Part shown: positions 1-9,148 of the stretch, piece by piece | Position numbering within the stretch: the stretch's first letter is position 1 | How the letters are laid out: every line of letters starts with the position of its first letter | DNA from: a virus | IMG/VR virus record: IMGVR_UViG_3300032954_000021 | Coordinates: 1 to 51,864 of that record | DNA: 51,864 nt | Strand: one strand, 5' to 3' | The notes under the pieces: generated by a model | Databases searched by the model: none | Seen by the model: the letters and a program-made list of their open reading frames with translations, nothing else | What the model was told of the DNA's origin: nothing | Position numbers and translations under genes: made by a program

Positions 1-2539
1 GTGTACGCTGCGACGAAGATCGCTCGGTCCATATCGCCCTTGCGAATCTTCTGCAGCTTGTCGCCCGAGAGCGCCCACTGGCCGAGGTCCATAGCGCCGC
101 CCCCATACTCACGGAGGAAGCCCAGCTGCCACCCAAGCGACAGTGTATCCAGGACCGCCACATCCTTGATCCAGCGCTTCCAGAACAGCGTGCTGTAGTT
201 CATTTCTCCGTATCGGTTCTCGACCGACTTCCCGAGCTTCCGCATCGCAAGAAGGCGAGCGGCGTCGTTCTCCGCTAGTTCAGGGTTGCGTTGAAGGAGA
301 TTCTTCGCATCGCGGATAGCCGACGCCGCCTTTAATGCTGGTATCCAGTCCTCGAAGATCGGCTTCGACATGGCGCTGATGAGTGCCCAGGGCAGATGCC
401 ACGTCGCACGCATCACGTCTGTCGTAGCGCCGCCCGGCCTGCCCCCTCGCCACGATCCCTGTGCGTCGCGCAGCGCATTCATGAAGTTCGCCCTCGCGTT
501 CGACCGGAAGCGAGAACTCATCTCCGGCGCTACGCCCATCTCGGTCAGTGTCTTGAGCGCCGCTGCCGTCTCCGGCTTGATCTTGTCGGCAGGAATGCGC
601 CCCTTCCAGGCCTCCATCAGCTCCCACCCGAGCGGCTTCGTGAGACGGCGGACGCCGGGCAGCTCGGAGATCGGCCGATACATGAGCCCACTCTTGAGCA
701 TCTCTGCCAGCCCCTTGCCGGCCGGCACTGTGCCTGAGAGCATGCCAGAGAGGCCGCGAGTCATCCCCGCTGACATATCGATACCGAGCACGTGCAGCGG
801 GTGGAATAGAGAGAGCGCAAGCCTAATCGGCACGAGAGCATTCTTAAGGGACATAAAGCCCTTGAATGCCGACCCCGCAATGCCCTTATCTTCCCAAAGG
901 CTCTTGGACTTGAACGCGTTCTGCAGAATCGCGTCCGCTTGCGGCTCGACCCAGAACACGTCGCCATTGGGCGCCCTCCACCTGGCGTAGCTCTCAGGCC
1001 TCTCCGTTCCCGGCGTCTTCTTGACGCGGAAGCTAACCTTCCCCTCGCTGTCGACTTCCTTGACCAGCTCTTCCCTCGCTGCGACCTTTCGGATCGCGAG
1101 GCCGTAGCTGGCGAGATCGTTCAGAATCCCAATGTGCATCTCCGCTATGTCCGAGGCGTGCTGCCGGGCGAGCATGATATCTTCTGGATTATCATAGCGA
1201 GGGCGGAAGCCGGCCGCCACTGCCTCCTCATAGAGGTCGAACGAGCGATCCTTGATGAATCCTGGATCGCCCCACTTGCTGCCGTACTTCTTCATGAAGT
1301 ACGCGGAGACGCCCTCTGCGTCCTCGAAGATATGCGCGAGGTAGTTCTCGCGCGGCTCGTAGGAGAAGCCCAGGCGTAAGTCTCGATCGGCGATCTTCGC
1401 CCCCCAGTCCCTGTACTTGCGGGCGAAGTCGGCGAGCGCAGGATCAGAGAAGGCTCCGCCTTTCTCGAACTTCTTGATGAATTCCTGCGCCATGTCGGGC
1501 CGGGCTCTCCAGAACTTCAGCCTCGCCTGCGACCCAAAGCGCCACGCCGACTCTCTCTGCATCTGCTCTGTAATGCGTTGGGCGATCGCGGCAGCGGCGA
1601 GCTTCGCGTTGCGCCCGAGCGCCTCTGGCGCCATACCCCGCATCAGCTGTTCGAGCGATATCTTCAGAGAATCGCGAGCCCTTCGCACGCCTGCCGGGTC
1701 GATCAGCCGATTGATCTCTGTGACCGACTTCACGTCTCCGCGAGTCATTGCCCCGCCATCGTCCAGGCTCGCAATAACCTGATGGATGCCTCTGCCCGAG
1801 GGCGGCTTAAGCTCGGACTGCATCTTCATCAGCTGCGATCCGACGCGCATGGACTGGTTCAGCAGACGCAGTTCTCGCTGGTCTGTGATTCCGAGGTGCC
1901 GGCCGATCAGATTCCCCATCTGATTCAGCATGTTCTTCCACTTGTATCCGAACGAAGCGTACTTCTCCGAATTAGCGAGGAACTCCTGCAGAACTGGATT
2001 CGTGAAGACTTCGGAGAGGAATTCGTAGCGGGGAGACATGCGCCTGAATGCAATGTCGCGGATGCCGCCAGCAGCTTGGTTCTCGAGAGCCTTGAGTGGC
2101 GTCTTGTTGTATGCAGCGCCAAGAATACCGTAGCCGATATTGTGCTCTCCGAGCCGCCCGGCCTTCTGCGCCCTGATCTTCGCCTCCTTAATAATGCCGT
2201 CCAGCTCTTTCAGAATTGGCGATCGGGGGTTATTGATCGCTGACAGCTTCTCGGCCGGCGTTAGGTCACGCCCGAGCTCAGCCTTCGCCGACTTCAGATC
2301 ATTGTCGATCAGCGTATCCAGCATGTTCACAGAAGTGCCATGCACGATCTCGTGCAGGGTCGTCTGGATCGTGTCGCTCGCGAGCATGCCAGTACTGACA
2401 CGCACCTGATGGTACTCAGGAATGTACTGCCCCTGCGCGCCTGGCATTGACGCCCTGCTCAGGAACTTGATCGGCATGTTCGGATCGGCGTACTTGCTGA
2501 GCTTCTCCAGGAACGACTTCGCATACCCCTCTGCATGCG
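1..2539. repeat. Left copy of the contig-end overlap
   Basis: This stretch matches 49320-51864 in the same orientation. It starts identically and then shows scattered single-base differences, several of which I checked and found silent in the minus-strand gene, for example around 121-180. One patch at 2068-2112 is replaced by unrelated sequence 6 bp longer in the other copy. Position 1 continues exactly from 49319, as expected for a circular or circularly permuted genome of about 49319 bp. The divergence means this is not a simple identical terminal repeat; two strain haplotypes joined by the assembly is the likeliest cause. Confidence 0.9.
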
Positions 2540-3413
2540 GCAGCATGTCGTCCAGGACCGCAGCAGTCGTGAGGTTTGATCCGACTGGCAGCTTCCTGAG
2601 TGTCTCTCCAGTCACCTGTGTGACCTTATGAAAGCCCATGTCCTGCGCCACATCGCCCTTCACAACAGTGAGCTTCGGCTCAGGCGGCTTGACCGCCGTC
2701 GTCGTATCCTGCAGCGCCGTCCGCGCCCTCGCCGCCGCTCTCTCAGGAGTGACCTCCCTCGGTATCTCTCCACCTTTCGGCCCTACGAAGGCGACGCCGG
2801 CATTCACGAACCCTTCAATCGCCGCGTTCAGATTATCGACGAAGTTCTGTACATCCGCCTTATTGACCGCGAAGCCCGGCGCCCCTTTCGGATACGGCAC
2901 CCCTTCCCGCTGCTTCTGCGCGTTGTAGTTCGCATCCGCCACGTGCGCCTTCACCATATTGCCGCCCTGCTGTACCAGCGACTGCAGCGGCTTGATGATG
3001 CCGGTGTAGATCGGCGCCATGATCGGCGTGGTATAGTATCCGAGCAGGTCGTTGATCTTCTTCGCCTGATCGACAATGTGGCCGGCGAGGCCCTCTGGGA
3101 TGCGCTTAGCATCCTCGTCCAGGGCCTGCTTATAGTCCTGCACCATATCTCGGTAGTCATCCAGATATGGCTTGATTGCGGCCGAGTACGCTTCACCCGA
3201 CGCGAACGCCACCTTCGCACGAAGCGGCGCTGTCCGCTCGATAGTGCTCGAGACAACTTGCTTCCCCCGGTCGAGCAGGGAGGGCTGCTGCGGCTGCGCC
3301 TTCAGCACGTCCTCTACGCTCAGTCCAGGCTCTGCCTTCTTCGGCGGAAGAGGCGGCCTTTCGACTGGCTTCTTCTGCTCGGTCGCAAGAACATCAGCGA
3401 CATTGATCGGCAT
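1..3413 (-). CDS. Giant internal virion protein with HExxH motif (C-terminus cut by window edge)
   Basis: The reading frame is open from the ATG at 3413-3411 to the window edge and continues on the circle into 49319-48485, giving a protein of about 1415 residues. The N-terminus begins MPINVADVL and is Pro/Lys-rich. A zinc-metallopeptidase-like motif HEIVH lies at residues 354-358, in the context TTLHEIVHGTS. The downstream part contains long helical, charged segments and resembles the large polyvalent or internal virion proteins that podoviruses place after the tail genes. The start lies 6 bp beyond the stop of the 3419-4546 gene. An ejection-apparatus protein with a peptidase-like domain is inferred from position, size and motif. 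Catalysis is unproven because I cannot identify the third zinc ligand. Confidence 0.85.
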   Translation of the reverse strand, partial: MPINVADVLATEQKKPVERPPLPPKKAEPGLSVEDVLKAQPQQPSLLDRGKQVVSSTIERTAPLRAKVAFASGEAYSAAIKPYLDDYRDMVQDYKQALDEDAKRIPEGLAGHIVDQAKKINDLLGYYTTPIMAPIYTGIIKPLQSLVQQGGNMVKAHVADANYNAQKQREGVPYPKGAPGFAVNKADVQNFVDNLNAAIEGFVNAGVAFVGPKGGEIPREVTPERAAARARTALQDTTTAVKPPEPKLTVVKGDVAQDMGFHKVTQVTGETLRKLPVGSNLTTAAVLDDMLPHAEGYAKSFLEKLSKYADPNMPIKFLSRASMPGAQGQYIPEYHQVRVSTGMLASDTIQTTLHEIVHGTSVNMLDTLIDNDLKSAKAELGRDLTPAEKLSAINNPRSPILKELDGIIKEAKIRAQKAGRLGEHNIGYGILGAAYNKTPLKALENQAAGGIRDIAFRRMSPRYEFLSEVFTNPVLQEFLANSEKYASFGYKWKNMLNQMGNLIGRHLGITDQRELRLLNQSMRVGSQLMKMQSELKPPSGRGIHQVIASLDDGGAMTRGDVKSVTEINRLIDPAGVRRARDSLKISLEQLMRGMAPEALGRNAKLAAAAIAQRITEQMQRESAWRFGSQARLKFWRARPDMAQEFIKKFEKGGAFSDPALADFARKYRDWGAKIADRDLRLGFSYEPRENYLAHIFEDAEGVSAYFMKKYGSKWGDPGFIKDRSFDLYEEAVAAGFRPRYDNPEDIMLARQHASDIAEMHIGILNDLASYGLAIRKVAAREELVKEVDSEGKVSFRVKKTPGTERPESYARWRAPNGDVFWVEPQADAILQNAFKSKSLWEDKGIAGSAFKGFMSLKNALVPIRLALSLFHPLHVLGIDMSAGMTRGLSGMLSGTVPAGKGLAEMLKSGLMYRPISELPGVRRLTKPLGWELMEAWKGRIPADKIKPETAAALKTLTEMGVAPEMSSRFRSNARANFMNALRDAQGSWRGGRPGGATTDVMRATWHLPWALISAMSKPIFEDWIPALKAASAIRDAKNLLQRNPELAENDAARLLAMRKLGKSVENRYGEMNYSTLFWKRWIKDVAVLDTLSLGWQLGFLREYGGGAMDLGQWALSGDKLQKIRKGDMDRAIFVAAY

Positions 3414-3418
3414 AGTCG

Positions 3419-4546
3419 CTATTCCTCTTGATCTTCCTGCTCGTCCTCGACTTCATCGTCCTTGTCGATCTGATCCAGCTCCTGCTCTGAGAAGAACTTA
3501 TCGCCCATGAGCAGGCGAGGCTCGCCCTGCACCATATACCACTGGTTCTGCTGCAGCTTCTTCTCCGCGTCCTTGCCTGTCGGGAGGTCGAGCGGCATGC
3601 CGGGCTTCGAGCCCTTCGCGATCGGGGCCTGTCGCAGGCCACCAAAGGCTCCCGCGGAGCGGGCGTTCTCGTACACTCGGACGGCGGCCTGGCTCTGTGT
3701 CAGATGCTGCTCCCGCATCATCTTCACCATCTCCTCGGCCAGCGGCCTCGCTCGGACGGAGGCGTCCGAGGGGTCTGCTCCTGGGTAGTCCCGCATGATC
3801 TGATCGAAGATCGCTTTTCGATCATCAGCCTTCACGACCGATCCACCTTCCTTATCAATATGCTTGTCTCGATCCTCAGCGAGCTTCTTCTGCGCGTCGA
3901 TCAGCCCTACTCTGTGCTGATCCACGACAGCGGCGGCCTGCGCATGCTTCGCTGCCTTCCCACGATAGTCGATCTCCGCCTGCTCCTTCCTCGTGACGAC
4001 GGCCTGCTGCAGCCTCGCAACCATCCCCGGCTGCCAGGGCTGCTTCATGAGCTTCTGAAACCCCGGGTCCTTCGCCACGCCAGGATCGGATGCCAGCATA
4101 GTCTGGAGTGCCAGCGCATAGCCCTGCGGCGTATCCGGTACGCCGCTCAGAATATTCGCGAACTTGCTCATTCGCTCGGTCTGCATCTTATAAGCGCGAG
4201 CGTCGATCTTCGAGCTGTTCTCGAGCAGGCGGGACGCCTCGCTGGCCGTCTTAGCAGCGGCGTCCGGCAGGCCGGCCTCGAGCTGTATCTGCGCAACCTG
4301 GCTCAGCACGCCGGCGAGCGAATCCGGATTATCCGCCTCGGTCGGCGGCTTCAGATTCTGCATCTTGCTCAGCACCGTCACCTGCTGCTGCAGCGCAATC
4401 TTATCCCTCTGCAGCTCAACTTCATTCTTCTGTAGCTCGATCGGCGCTTCTTTCAGCCGATAGTTATTGAGCATAATGTCTTGCATGGCGAGCGTCTGAT
4501 CCGCCATGCCGCCGGCAACCGAGCCGAGTGTTGGAAAGCCTGCCAT
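3419..4546 (-). CDS. Predicted coiled-coil internal virion protein
   Basis: This 375-residue, strongly helical, Gln/Lys/Glu-rich protein has no recognisable enzymatic motif. Residues of about 30-65 (ELQKNEVELQRDKIALQQQ) and 180-235 look like coiled coil, and the C-terminus is a run of acidic residues. It lies one base after the 4548-5945 gene and directly before the giant HExxH protein. Podoviruses of this layout usually encode two to three internal or ejection proteins downstream of the tail genes. I infer that it is a virion core protein and do not recognise the family. Confidence 0.75.
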   Translation of the reverse strand: MAGFPTLGSVAGGMADQTLAMQDIMLNNYRLKEAPIELQKNEVELQRDKIALQQQVTVLSKMQNLKPPTEADNPDSLAGVLSQVAQIQLEAGLPDAAAKTASEASRLLENSSKIDARAYKMQTERMSKFANILSGVPDTPQGYALALQTMLASDPGVAKDPGFQKLMKQPWQPGMVARLQQAVVTRKEQAEIDYRGKAAKHAQAAAVVDQHRVGLIDAQKKLAEDRDKHIDKEGGSVVKADDRKAIFDQIMRDYPGADPSDASVRARPLAEEMVKMMREQHLTQSQAAVRVYENARSAGAFGGLRQAPIAKGSKPGMPLDLPTGKDAEKKLQQNQWYMVQGEPRLLMGDKFFSEQELDQIDKDDEVEDEQEDQEE

Positions 4547-4547
4547 C

Positions 4548-5945
4548 TTACACTCCTCCGCCCCCGTAGTGCAGTCCGCCCATCGCCGCCGAGGTCGCTC
4601 CCATCGAGGCGTACTTCGAGTACATCTGCATCAGATTGCCCTTGTTGATTCCGTACTGAGCGAACTGGTCCCACATCTCAGGAGTCACTGCGTTCGGGTC
4701 CATCGCCGCTTGCTCTAGTACTCCCCAGCCGGCTTGCCCAGGCTGGAAGCCCTGTTGCATCGCTGCGTTCGTGCGCGCATAGGCGGTCTGATTAACCGTA
4801 TAGGCTGGCTGCGACATTCCATAGAGCACAGGTGCGAGGACAGCGCCGACTCCGAGAAGGCCAAGGCCGAGGCTACCAGTAGCCGCCGCTGCTCCAGCAT
4901 CCGCTCCACCTTCTGCTCCTGCCGCCGCCGCGACACTGCTCGGCAGGGCAGGTACACTCGCAGTTGCAGCGGCAACTTCGCTCCCTCCTATGTCTGTAAG
5001 CCCCACATCTAGACCTCCAGCAGCAGCCGCTTCGCCTCCTGCGACGGCTCCACCTGTGGCGGCTCCCCCGCCAGCGGGGCTAAAACCGAATAAGCTATCC
5101 ACTGAATCTCCTAGCCCCGCAGAAGGATCTAGCAGATTCTCCGATCCGTAAGTGTACATGCCAGAGCTAGCGGCGTCGGATGCTGCTGTCGCAGCAGTAG
5201 ACTGATCGAGCCCAGAGAGAGCCTCTCCCCATTGCGAGGCACTGACGCCAGATACGCCACCGCTGAGTAGATTACTGAGAGAATTGACTGCACTCGGTAT
5301 CGAGTTCGTCACGCCGGCGATCGAGCTGCCAAGGCTTCCCTGCGCGCCGCCGAGGGCGCTGAGTGCCTGCGCTGGATTCGCCGGAGGGAAGTTGGCGCCG
5401 GAGAGCTGCATCAGATTCTGTAGATCTGTCTGATAGAACGAAGAGGCGAGGCCCTGGCCGTACTGCTCCAGCGCTTGCATCTCTCCCCCCGAGCCGAGGC
5501 CAACGCCGCCCGGCGCTGCCGCTGACCGATCGATCGCCTGCACGCCCTGTCCCATCAGAAACTCATAGCCCGGCGTGCTCGTCACTGAGCTCGGATTCGC
5601 CATCAGCGCGTTCAGCTGATTCACATACGTAGGACGAGACGACGCAAAGGGATCGCTCTGCGACAGGACGCCCTGCGCCGCGCTGTTGAGCTGCGTCGAT
5701 CCATACAGACCATAGAGGCTGCCGAACATCTGGAGCAGGCTGCCAATGTCTCCTGCAGTCGAGCCGTCCTGTCCGGAAGTGCCTGCTTGCAGTGTTGTTG
5801 GCAGGCCCATACTTGTCGTGGAGACAGGCGCTCCAGTAAAGCCCTGATAGCCTGACACAGGAGCAGCCAGAGTTGTCAGATTCAGCCCAGACAGATTCGT
5901 CCCTGTCGCTGGATTCACACCACTCGTAGTCGCTATAGCAACCAT
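4548..5945 (-). CDS. Ala/Gly/Ser-rich putative internal virion (DNA ejection) protein
   Basis: This 465-residue protein is very rich in Ala, Gly and Ser, with hydrophobic helical stretches. Residues of about 340-375 form a glycine-rich apolar segment that could insert into a membrane, and the last residues are a glycine run. Composition and position, between the tailspike gene and two other large virion genes, resemble P22-type ejection proteins that form a transenvelope channel. No specific family can be named from sequence alone. Confidence 0.75.
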   Translation of the reverse strand: MVAIATTSGVNPATGTNLSGLNLTTLAAPVSGYQGFTGAPVSTTSMGLPTTLQAGTSGQDGSTAGDIGSLLQMFGSLYGLYGSTQLNSAAQGVLSQSDPFASSRPTYVNQLNALMANPSSVTSTPGYEFLMGQGVQAIDRSAAAPGGVGLGSGGEMQALEQYGQGLASSFYQTDLQNLMQLSGANFPPANPAQALSALGGAQGSLGSSIAGVTNSIPSAVNSLSNLLSGGVSGVSASQWGEALSGLDQSTAATAASDAASSGMYTYGSENLLDPSAGLGDSVDSLFGFSPAGGGAATGGAVAGGEAAAAGGLDVGLTDIGGSEVAAATASVPALPSSVAAAAGAEGGADAGAAAATGSLGLGLLGVGAVLAPVLYGMSQPAYTVNQTAYARTNAAMQQGFQPGQAGWGVLEQAAMDPNAVTPEMWDQFAQYGINKGNLMQMYSKYASMGATSAAMGGLHYGGGGV

Positions 5946-6008
5946 CCTATTCTCCTAAGCGAGCGCCGCTACCGATCTGGGGCTCATCGTCGTCGTACTC
6001 GGTTTCCA

Positions 6009-7676
6009 TCAGGTTGCGCCTATCTGAACCCAACACGATCCGCCAGCCGCACCAGATGCTCCATCGTTCACGAACTCGTATATTTTCCCGGCGCTCATCG
6101 TAACGTTGGAGCCTACCCGGAGTCTGAATGCTCCGCCGGAGTTTCCATTGGTCAGAGTTGTATTGGAGTCTGAGGCAAGGATGTAGAGGTGCATACCAAG
6201 TTCGCCGCCAGCCAGCGAGGTGACGGTGGTCGAACCCCCATTAGACATACTGACCGCACTGTAGTAGCCACCCATTGTAGTCGAGACGCGGATGTCTGGA
6301 GTAGTTCCGGTCAGAGCCGTATTGAAGAAGTCCTTGAGCCCATCGACCTGACAGATCGGGAAGCTATTGCGTGTTTTCCCAAGCCACCAGTCATATTGAG
6401 GACCGGCACTGAAGACTTGGGTGGCGTTGTAACGGACCCACGGAACCGCAAGACTTTGTAGATTCCGCGCGGCTCGGATGGTGACTCCAGTACAGGTCGT
6501 ATCCGGCATCTCGAAGCAGGAAGTCGGCGCGCTTCCGAGCGTGAAGTGCGGTGACTCAATGACGATGCCAGACGTGTACTTGAACCGCACCGCGTAGGGA
6601 ACAGTGGTGGTCCCTGACGGACTTCCAAAGAGGCCACGGATGTGAACGTTGAGAACGAGAGCAGAGCCCGAAAGTCCTTGGCCTATGTCGATGTAGGGAT
6701 TGTTGCCTGGATTCTCTAACTCCAGACCGTCCAACACGATCCCTGTGCAAAAGAGCGAGGATTCCGACTTGCTCGCGATCTTGATAGGAGGCCCGCAGGA
6801 CTCAATCGCCATGCAATTACCCGTGAAGTTCGTACAGCGGTCGATCAGTAGACCCCCCACTGTTGTCACGCCTCCGGAAATACGGCTCCCTCTCCACAAC
6901 GCTGAAGTGCAGGAATCGAATTCCACCGACCCCTGAGACGCTGAGCCCATTCCGGTCACGAGACAATCCGCAAAGGCCGGAAGCAGACAGTTCAAGAAAT
7001 AGACTGCTCGGCCCTGACCTGAAGTCCCGGCAATCCAGACTTTATTCAGCTGTGGTTGATTGACGGAATTGCAATAGAACGCAGTGTTAGCCGTTCCGCT
7101 CATCTTTACGCCGACATTGAAAACAGTTCCGGCATAATAGTAGTTGGAAGAAGTTACTCCCCCAGTAGTCGCTCCTCCCCCAAGATAGATGAATCCATAA
7201 GTTGAACCCGTCCCAAAGGCAATCGAGTAGTTCGGCCAGCCCTGACCACGCATCGAAGCGCAGGGACCCCCAAAAGTCGACGCCGTGGGAACCGTAATAT
7301 CCGCACTGCAAAGGAATGTGTACCCGGCAGGGAAATAAACTTCTCCCCCGGCTTTACCCGCGACGTTGAAAGCGGCCTGCACGGCGACCGCATCATTGGT
7401 TATCCCATCTCCTACAGCCCCATAGCGAAGCGGGACGAGCGTCGGCCATGCATAGTTCGTCGGCGTCACCCCGGCTGCAATCTCAGCGGCGGTCTGGGGA
7501 TAAAGAAGGCTTCCTATCGTCTTCCCTGTCGCAAGATCTGTCAGCGCCTTCCACCACCTCTGACTGATCTTCTGCTGCCCCACTCCAACTCCAGACGAAC
7601 CCCCACTCGCCTGCCCCGTCTGCGGCTGCACCGGCTGTGCCAGCAGTGGCTCGTTCAGATTTGGAATAAGACTCAT
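6009..7676 (-). CDS. Tailspike with pectate-lyase-type beta-helix
   Basis: The protein has 555 residues. Residues 1-80 form a short head-binding and neck part with a Gly/Ser/Gln linker. Residues 84-120 carry the N-terminal signature of the pectate lyase superfamily, RYGAVGDGITNDAVAVQ followed by GGEVYFPAG. The remainder is rich in Gly, Asn, Thr and Ser with the periodicity of a right-handed beta-helix, and the end resembles a small beta-rich trimerisation domain. The start codon shares one base with the stop of the upstream gp10-like gene. The likely role is recognition, and perhaps enzymatic cleavage, of a surface polysaccharide. Catalytic residues cannot be assigned by eye. Confidence 0.88.
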   Translation of the reverse strand: MSLIPNLNEPLLAQPVQPQTGQASGGSSGVGVGQQKISQRWWKALTDLATGKTIGSLLYPQTAAEIAAGVTPTNYAWPTLVPLRYGAVGDGITNDAVAVQAAFNVAGKAGGEVYFPAGYTFLCSADITVPTASTFGGPCASMRGQGWPNYSIAFGTGSTYGFIYLGGGATTGGVTSSNYYYAGTVFNVGVKMSGTANTAFYCNSVNQPQLNKVWIAGTSGQGRAVYFLNCLLPAFADCLVTGMGSASQGSVEFDSCTSALWRGSRISGGVTTVGGLLIDRCTNFTGNCMAIESCGPPIKIASKSESSLFCTGIVLDGLELENPGNNPYIDIGQGLSGSALVLNVHIRGLFGSPSGTTTVPYAVRFKYTSGIVIESPHFTLGSAPTSCFEMPDTTCTGVTIRAARNLQSLAVPWVRYNATQVFSAGPQYDWWLGKTRNSFPICQVDGLKDFFNTALTGTTPDIRVSTTMGGYYSAVSMSNGGSTTVTSLAGGELGMHLYILASDSNTTLTNGNSGGAFRLRVGSNVTMSAGKIYEFVNDGASGAAGGSCWVQIGAT

Positions 7677-9148
7677 CAGATCGTTCCGAGCATCATCTGA
7701 AGGTCGGACGAGCGAATGCGGAAGGAGGTCGCTCTCGCATGACGAAAGTGGTAGGCACGCTTAGTGAATGTCCCCTCATCGTCGATGTAGGGAGTCTTGT
7801 TCGCCAGTGAGCGGATGCGAGGGCGGCTCCACGTCTGATAGTCGTCATCGGAGTGGGAGATCTGGATCTGGCTGCCCGGCACCTGATCGGCGTTGATGTA
7901 CATGCGGGTCAGGGTCTTACCACGCCGCGTGCCGAAGTCCATGTTCGGCGTGTAGATATCGACCGGCGCTACGACTCCAGCATCAGTCGGAAACACATAG
8001 TCTCCGTCGAAATGATACACCTCTCCGCTAGATATATCCTGCATGAAATGGTTCGTGCCGTCAGAGGCCATTGCTATACCTCTAAAGTAATTACCGTCTG
8101 CATCGGTCCACTGATACCACAGCTGCTGGTCTATATCATAAACGAGAGTCAAATTAATGTACTGGCTGGTAATGCCGTAGAAGCGATGCCCTCCGTGCTT
8201 GAACGAAAAGCCGTAAGTGAAACCAAGGCCAGAAAAGGCAGCATCAAGAAGCTTTTCTACGGCTGGCGTACTGATAACACTCGGCACCAGATTATCAACT
8301 CGGATCACTTGCGGAGACACAGTTTTGTTAGAAGTGACGTACAGAAGAATTCCATCTATGACTTGCGGGGAGCCGTTAAACGCACAGCCATAATCGTTCG
8401 TAGCGCCGGCGATCTGCGACAGTGGCGAGCCCGTCGCGTTGCCAGCGTCGTAGAAGACTTCCATCCCCGACTCTCGCAGCGCTATTACGTAAGTAAGCTG
8501 CTTTACGAGAGCAGTAGTTCTACCTGGCGTAGACCTCGCGATGATGAGGTTCGTACCCTGCCAAGTTGTCGGATCGTCGATATTACTGCCCCAGATCTGC
8601 CCCAACTCATCCGAGATGTAGATGGTTCCGTCCAGATACACAGGTCCGATAATCTGCGATCCTCTTCCTGCAGGAAGAGCCGCTGTATCGACCGTGATCG
8701 TGGTTCCGTTGGTGTGGAACAGAGTGTTGTCTGTAGCGCCGACCAGCAACCTGTTAGCGGCCACCTGCTGCTGCGTCTCAATCCAGCCGGCAAGAGGAGA
8801 AGCGGCGAGCGGCGCTACGCCAAACGGAGACCCGAGCGCTATGCCGTCAGCGAACAGAACCAGCGCAGTGCCATTATCATACAGAGAATAGAGCTTTCCG
8901 GTCTGATAGTAGGAGCCTCCTCCAGACGCCCAGCCATACTGCCCCCAAGTTCCACCACCAGCACCAAGAGAAAACTCGTTCTCGTAGCCGATTCGCTTCT
9001 GTACTACCCACTCCCCTGTGTTTGGGTCTCGCTCCGCAAAAGCGTTGACGAGGCGGGCATCCTTTGTAAACTGGTCCGAACGATTGCTCGCCTGTGTAAC
9101 CAGCGGCCACTTCCGCAGGTTCGCTGCCATGTCTGGCACAGCGCTCAC
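7676..9148 (-). CDS. P22 gp10-like tail accessory / DNA stabilisation protein
   Basis: The protein is about 490 residues and beta-rich. Its N-terminal pattern (RKWPLVTQASNRSDQF, then KDARLVNAFAERDP) is typical of the P22 gp10 family of hub proteins that plug the portal and hold the tailspikes. The gene order gp4-like, gp10-like, tailspike supports this. I chose the GTG at 9148-9146 because it overlaps the upstream stop as GTGA and has a GGAG about 9 bases before it. An ATG at 9130 is an alternative start, and a longer open frame back to 9223 lies inside the upstream gene and is unlikely. Confidence 0.8.
   Translation of the reverse strand: MSAVPDMAANLRKWPLVTQASNRSDQFTKDARLVNAFAERDPNTGEWVVQKRIGYENEFSLGAGGGTWGQYGWASGGGSYYQTGKLYSLYDNGTALVLFADGIALGSPFGVAPLAASPLAGWIETQQQVAANRLLVGATDNTLFHTNGTTITVDTAALPAGRGSQIIGPVYLDGTIYISDELGQIWGSNIDDPTTWQGTNLIIARSTPGRTTALVKQLTYVIALRESGMEVFYDAGNATGSPLSQIAGATNDYGCAFNGSPQVIDGILLYVTSNKTVSPQVIRVDNLVPSVISTPAVEKLLDAAFSGLGFTYGFSFKHGGHRFYGITSQYINLTLVYDIDQQLWYQWTDADGNYFRGIAMASDGTNHFMQDISSGEVYHFDGDYVFPTDAGVVAPVDIYTPNMDFGTRRGKTLTRMYINADQVPGSQIQISHSDDDYQTWSRPRIRSLANKTPYIDDEGTFTKRAYHFRHARATSFRIRSSDLQMMLGTI

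Noticed and set aside
2068-2112. Variable patch as a diversity-generating retroelement target
   Set aside because: No reverse transcriptase or template repeat is visible, and the change is a block replacement with a length difference, not adenine-specific substitution.
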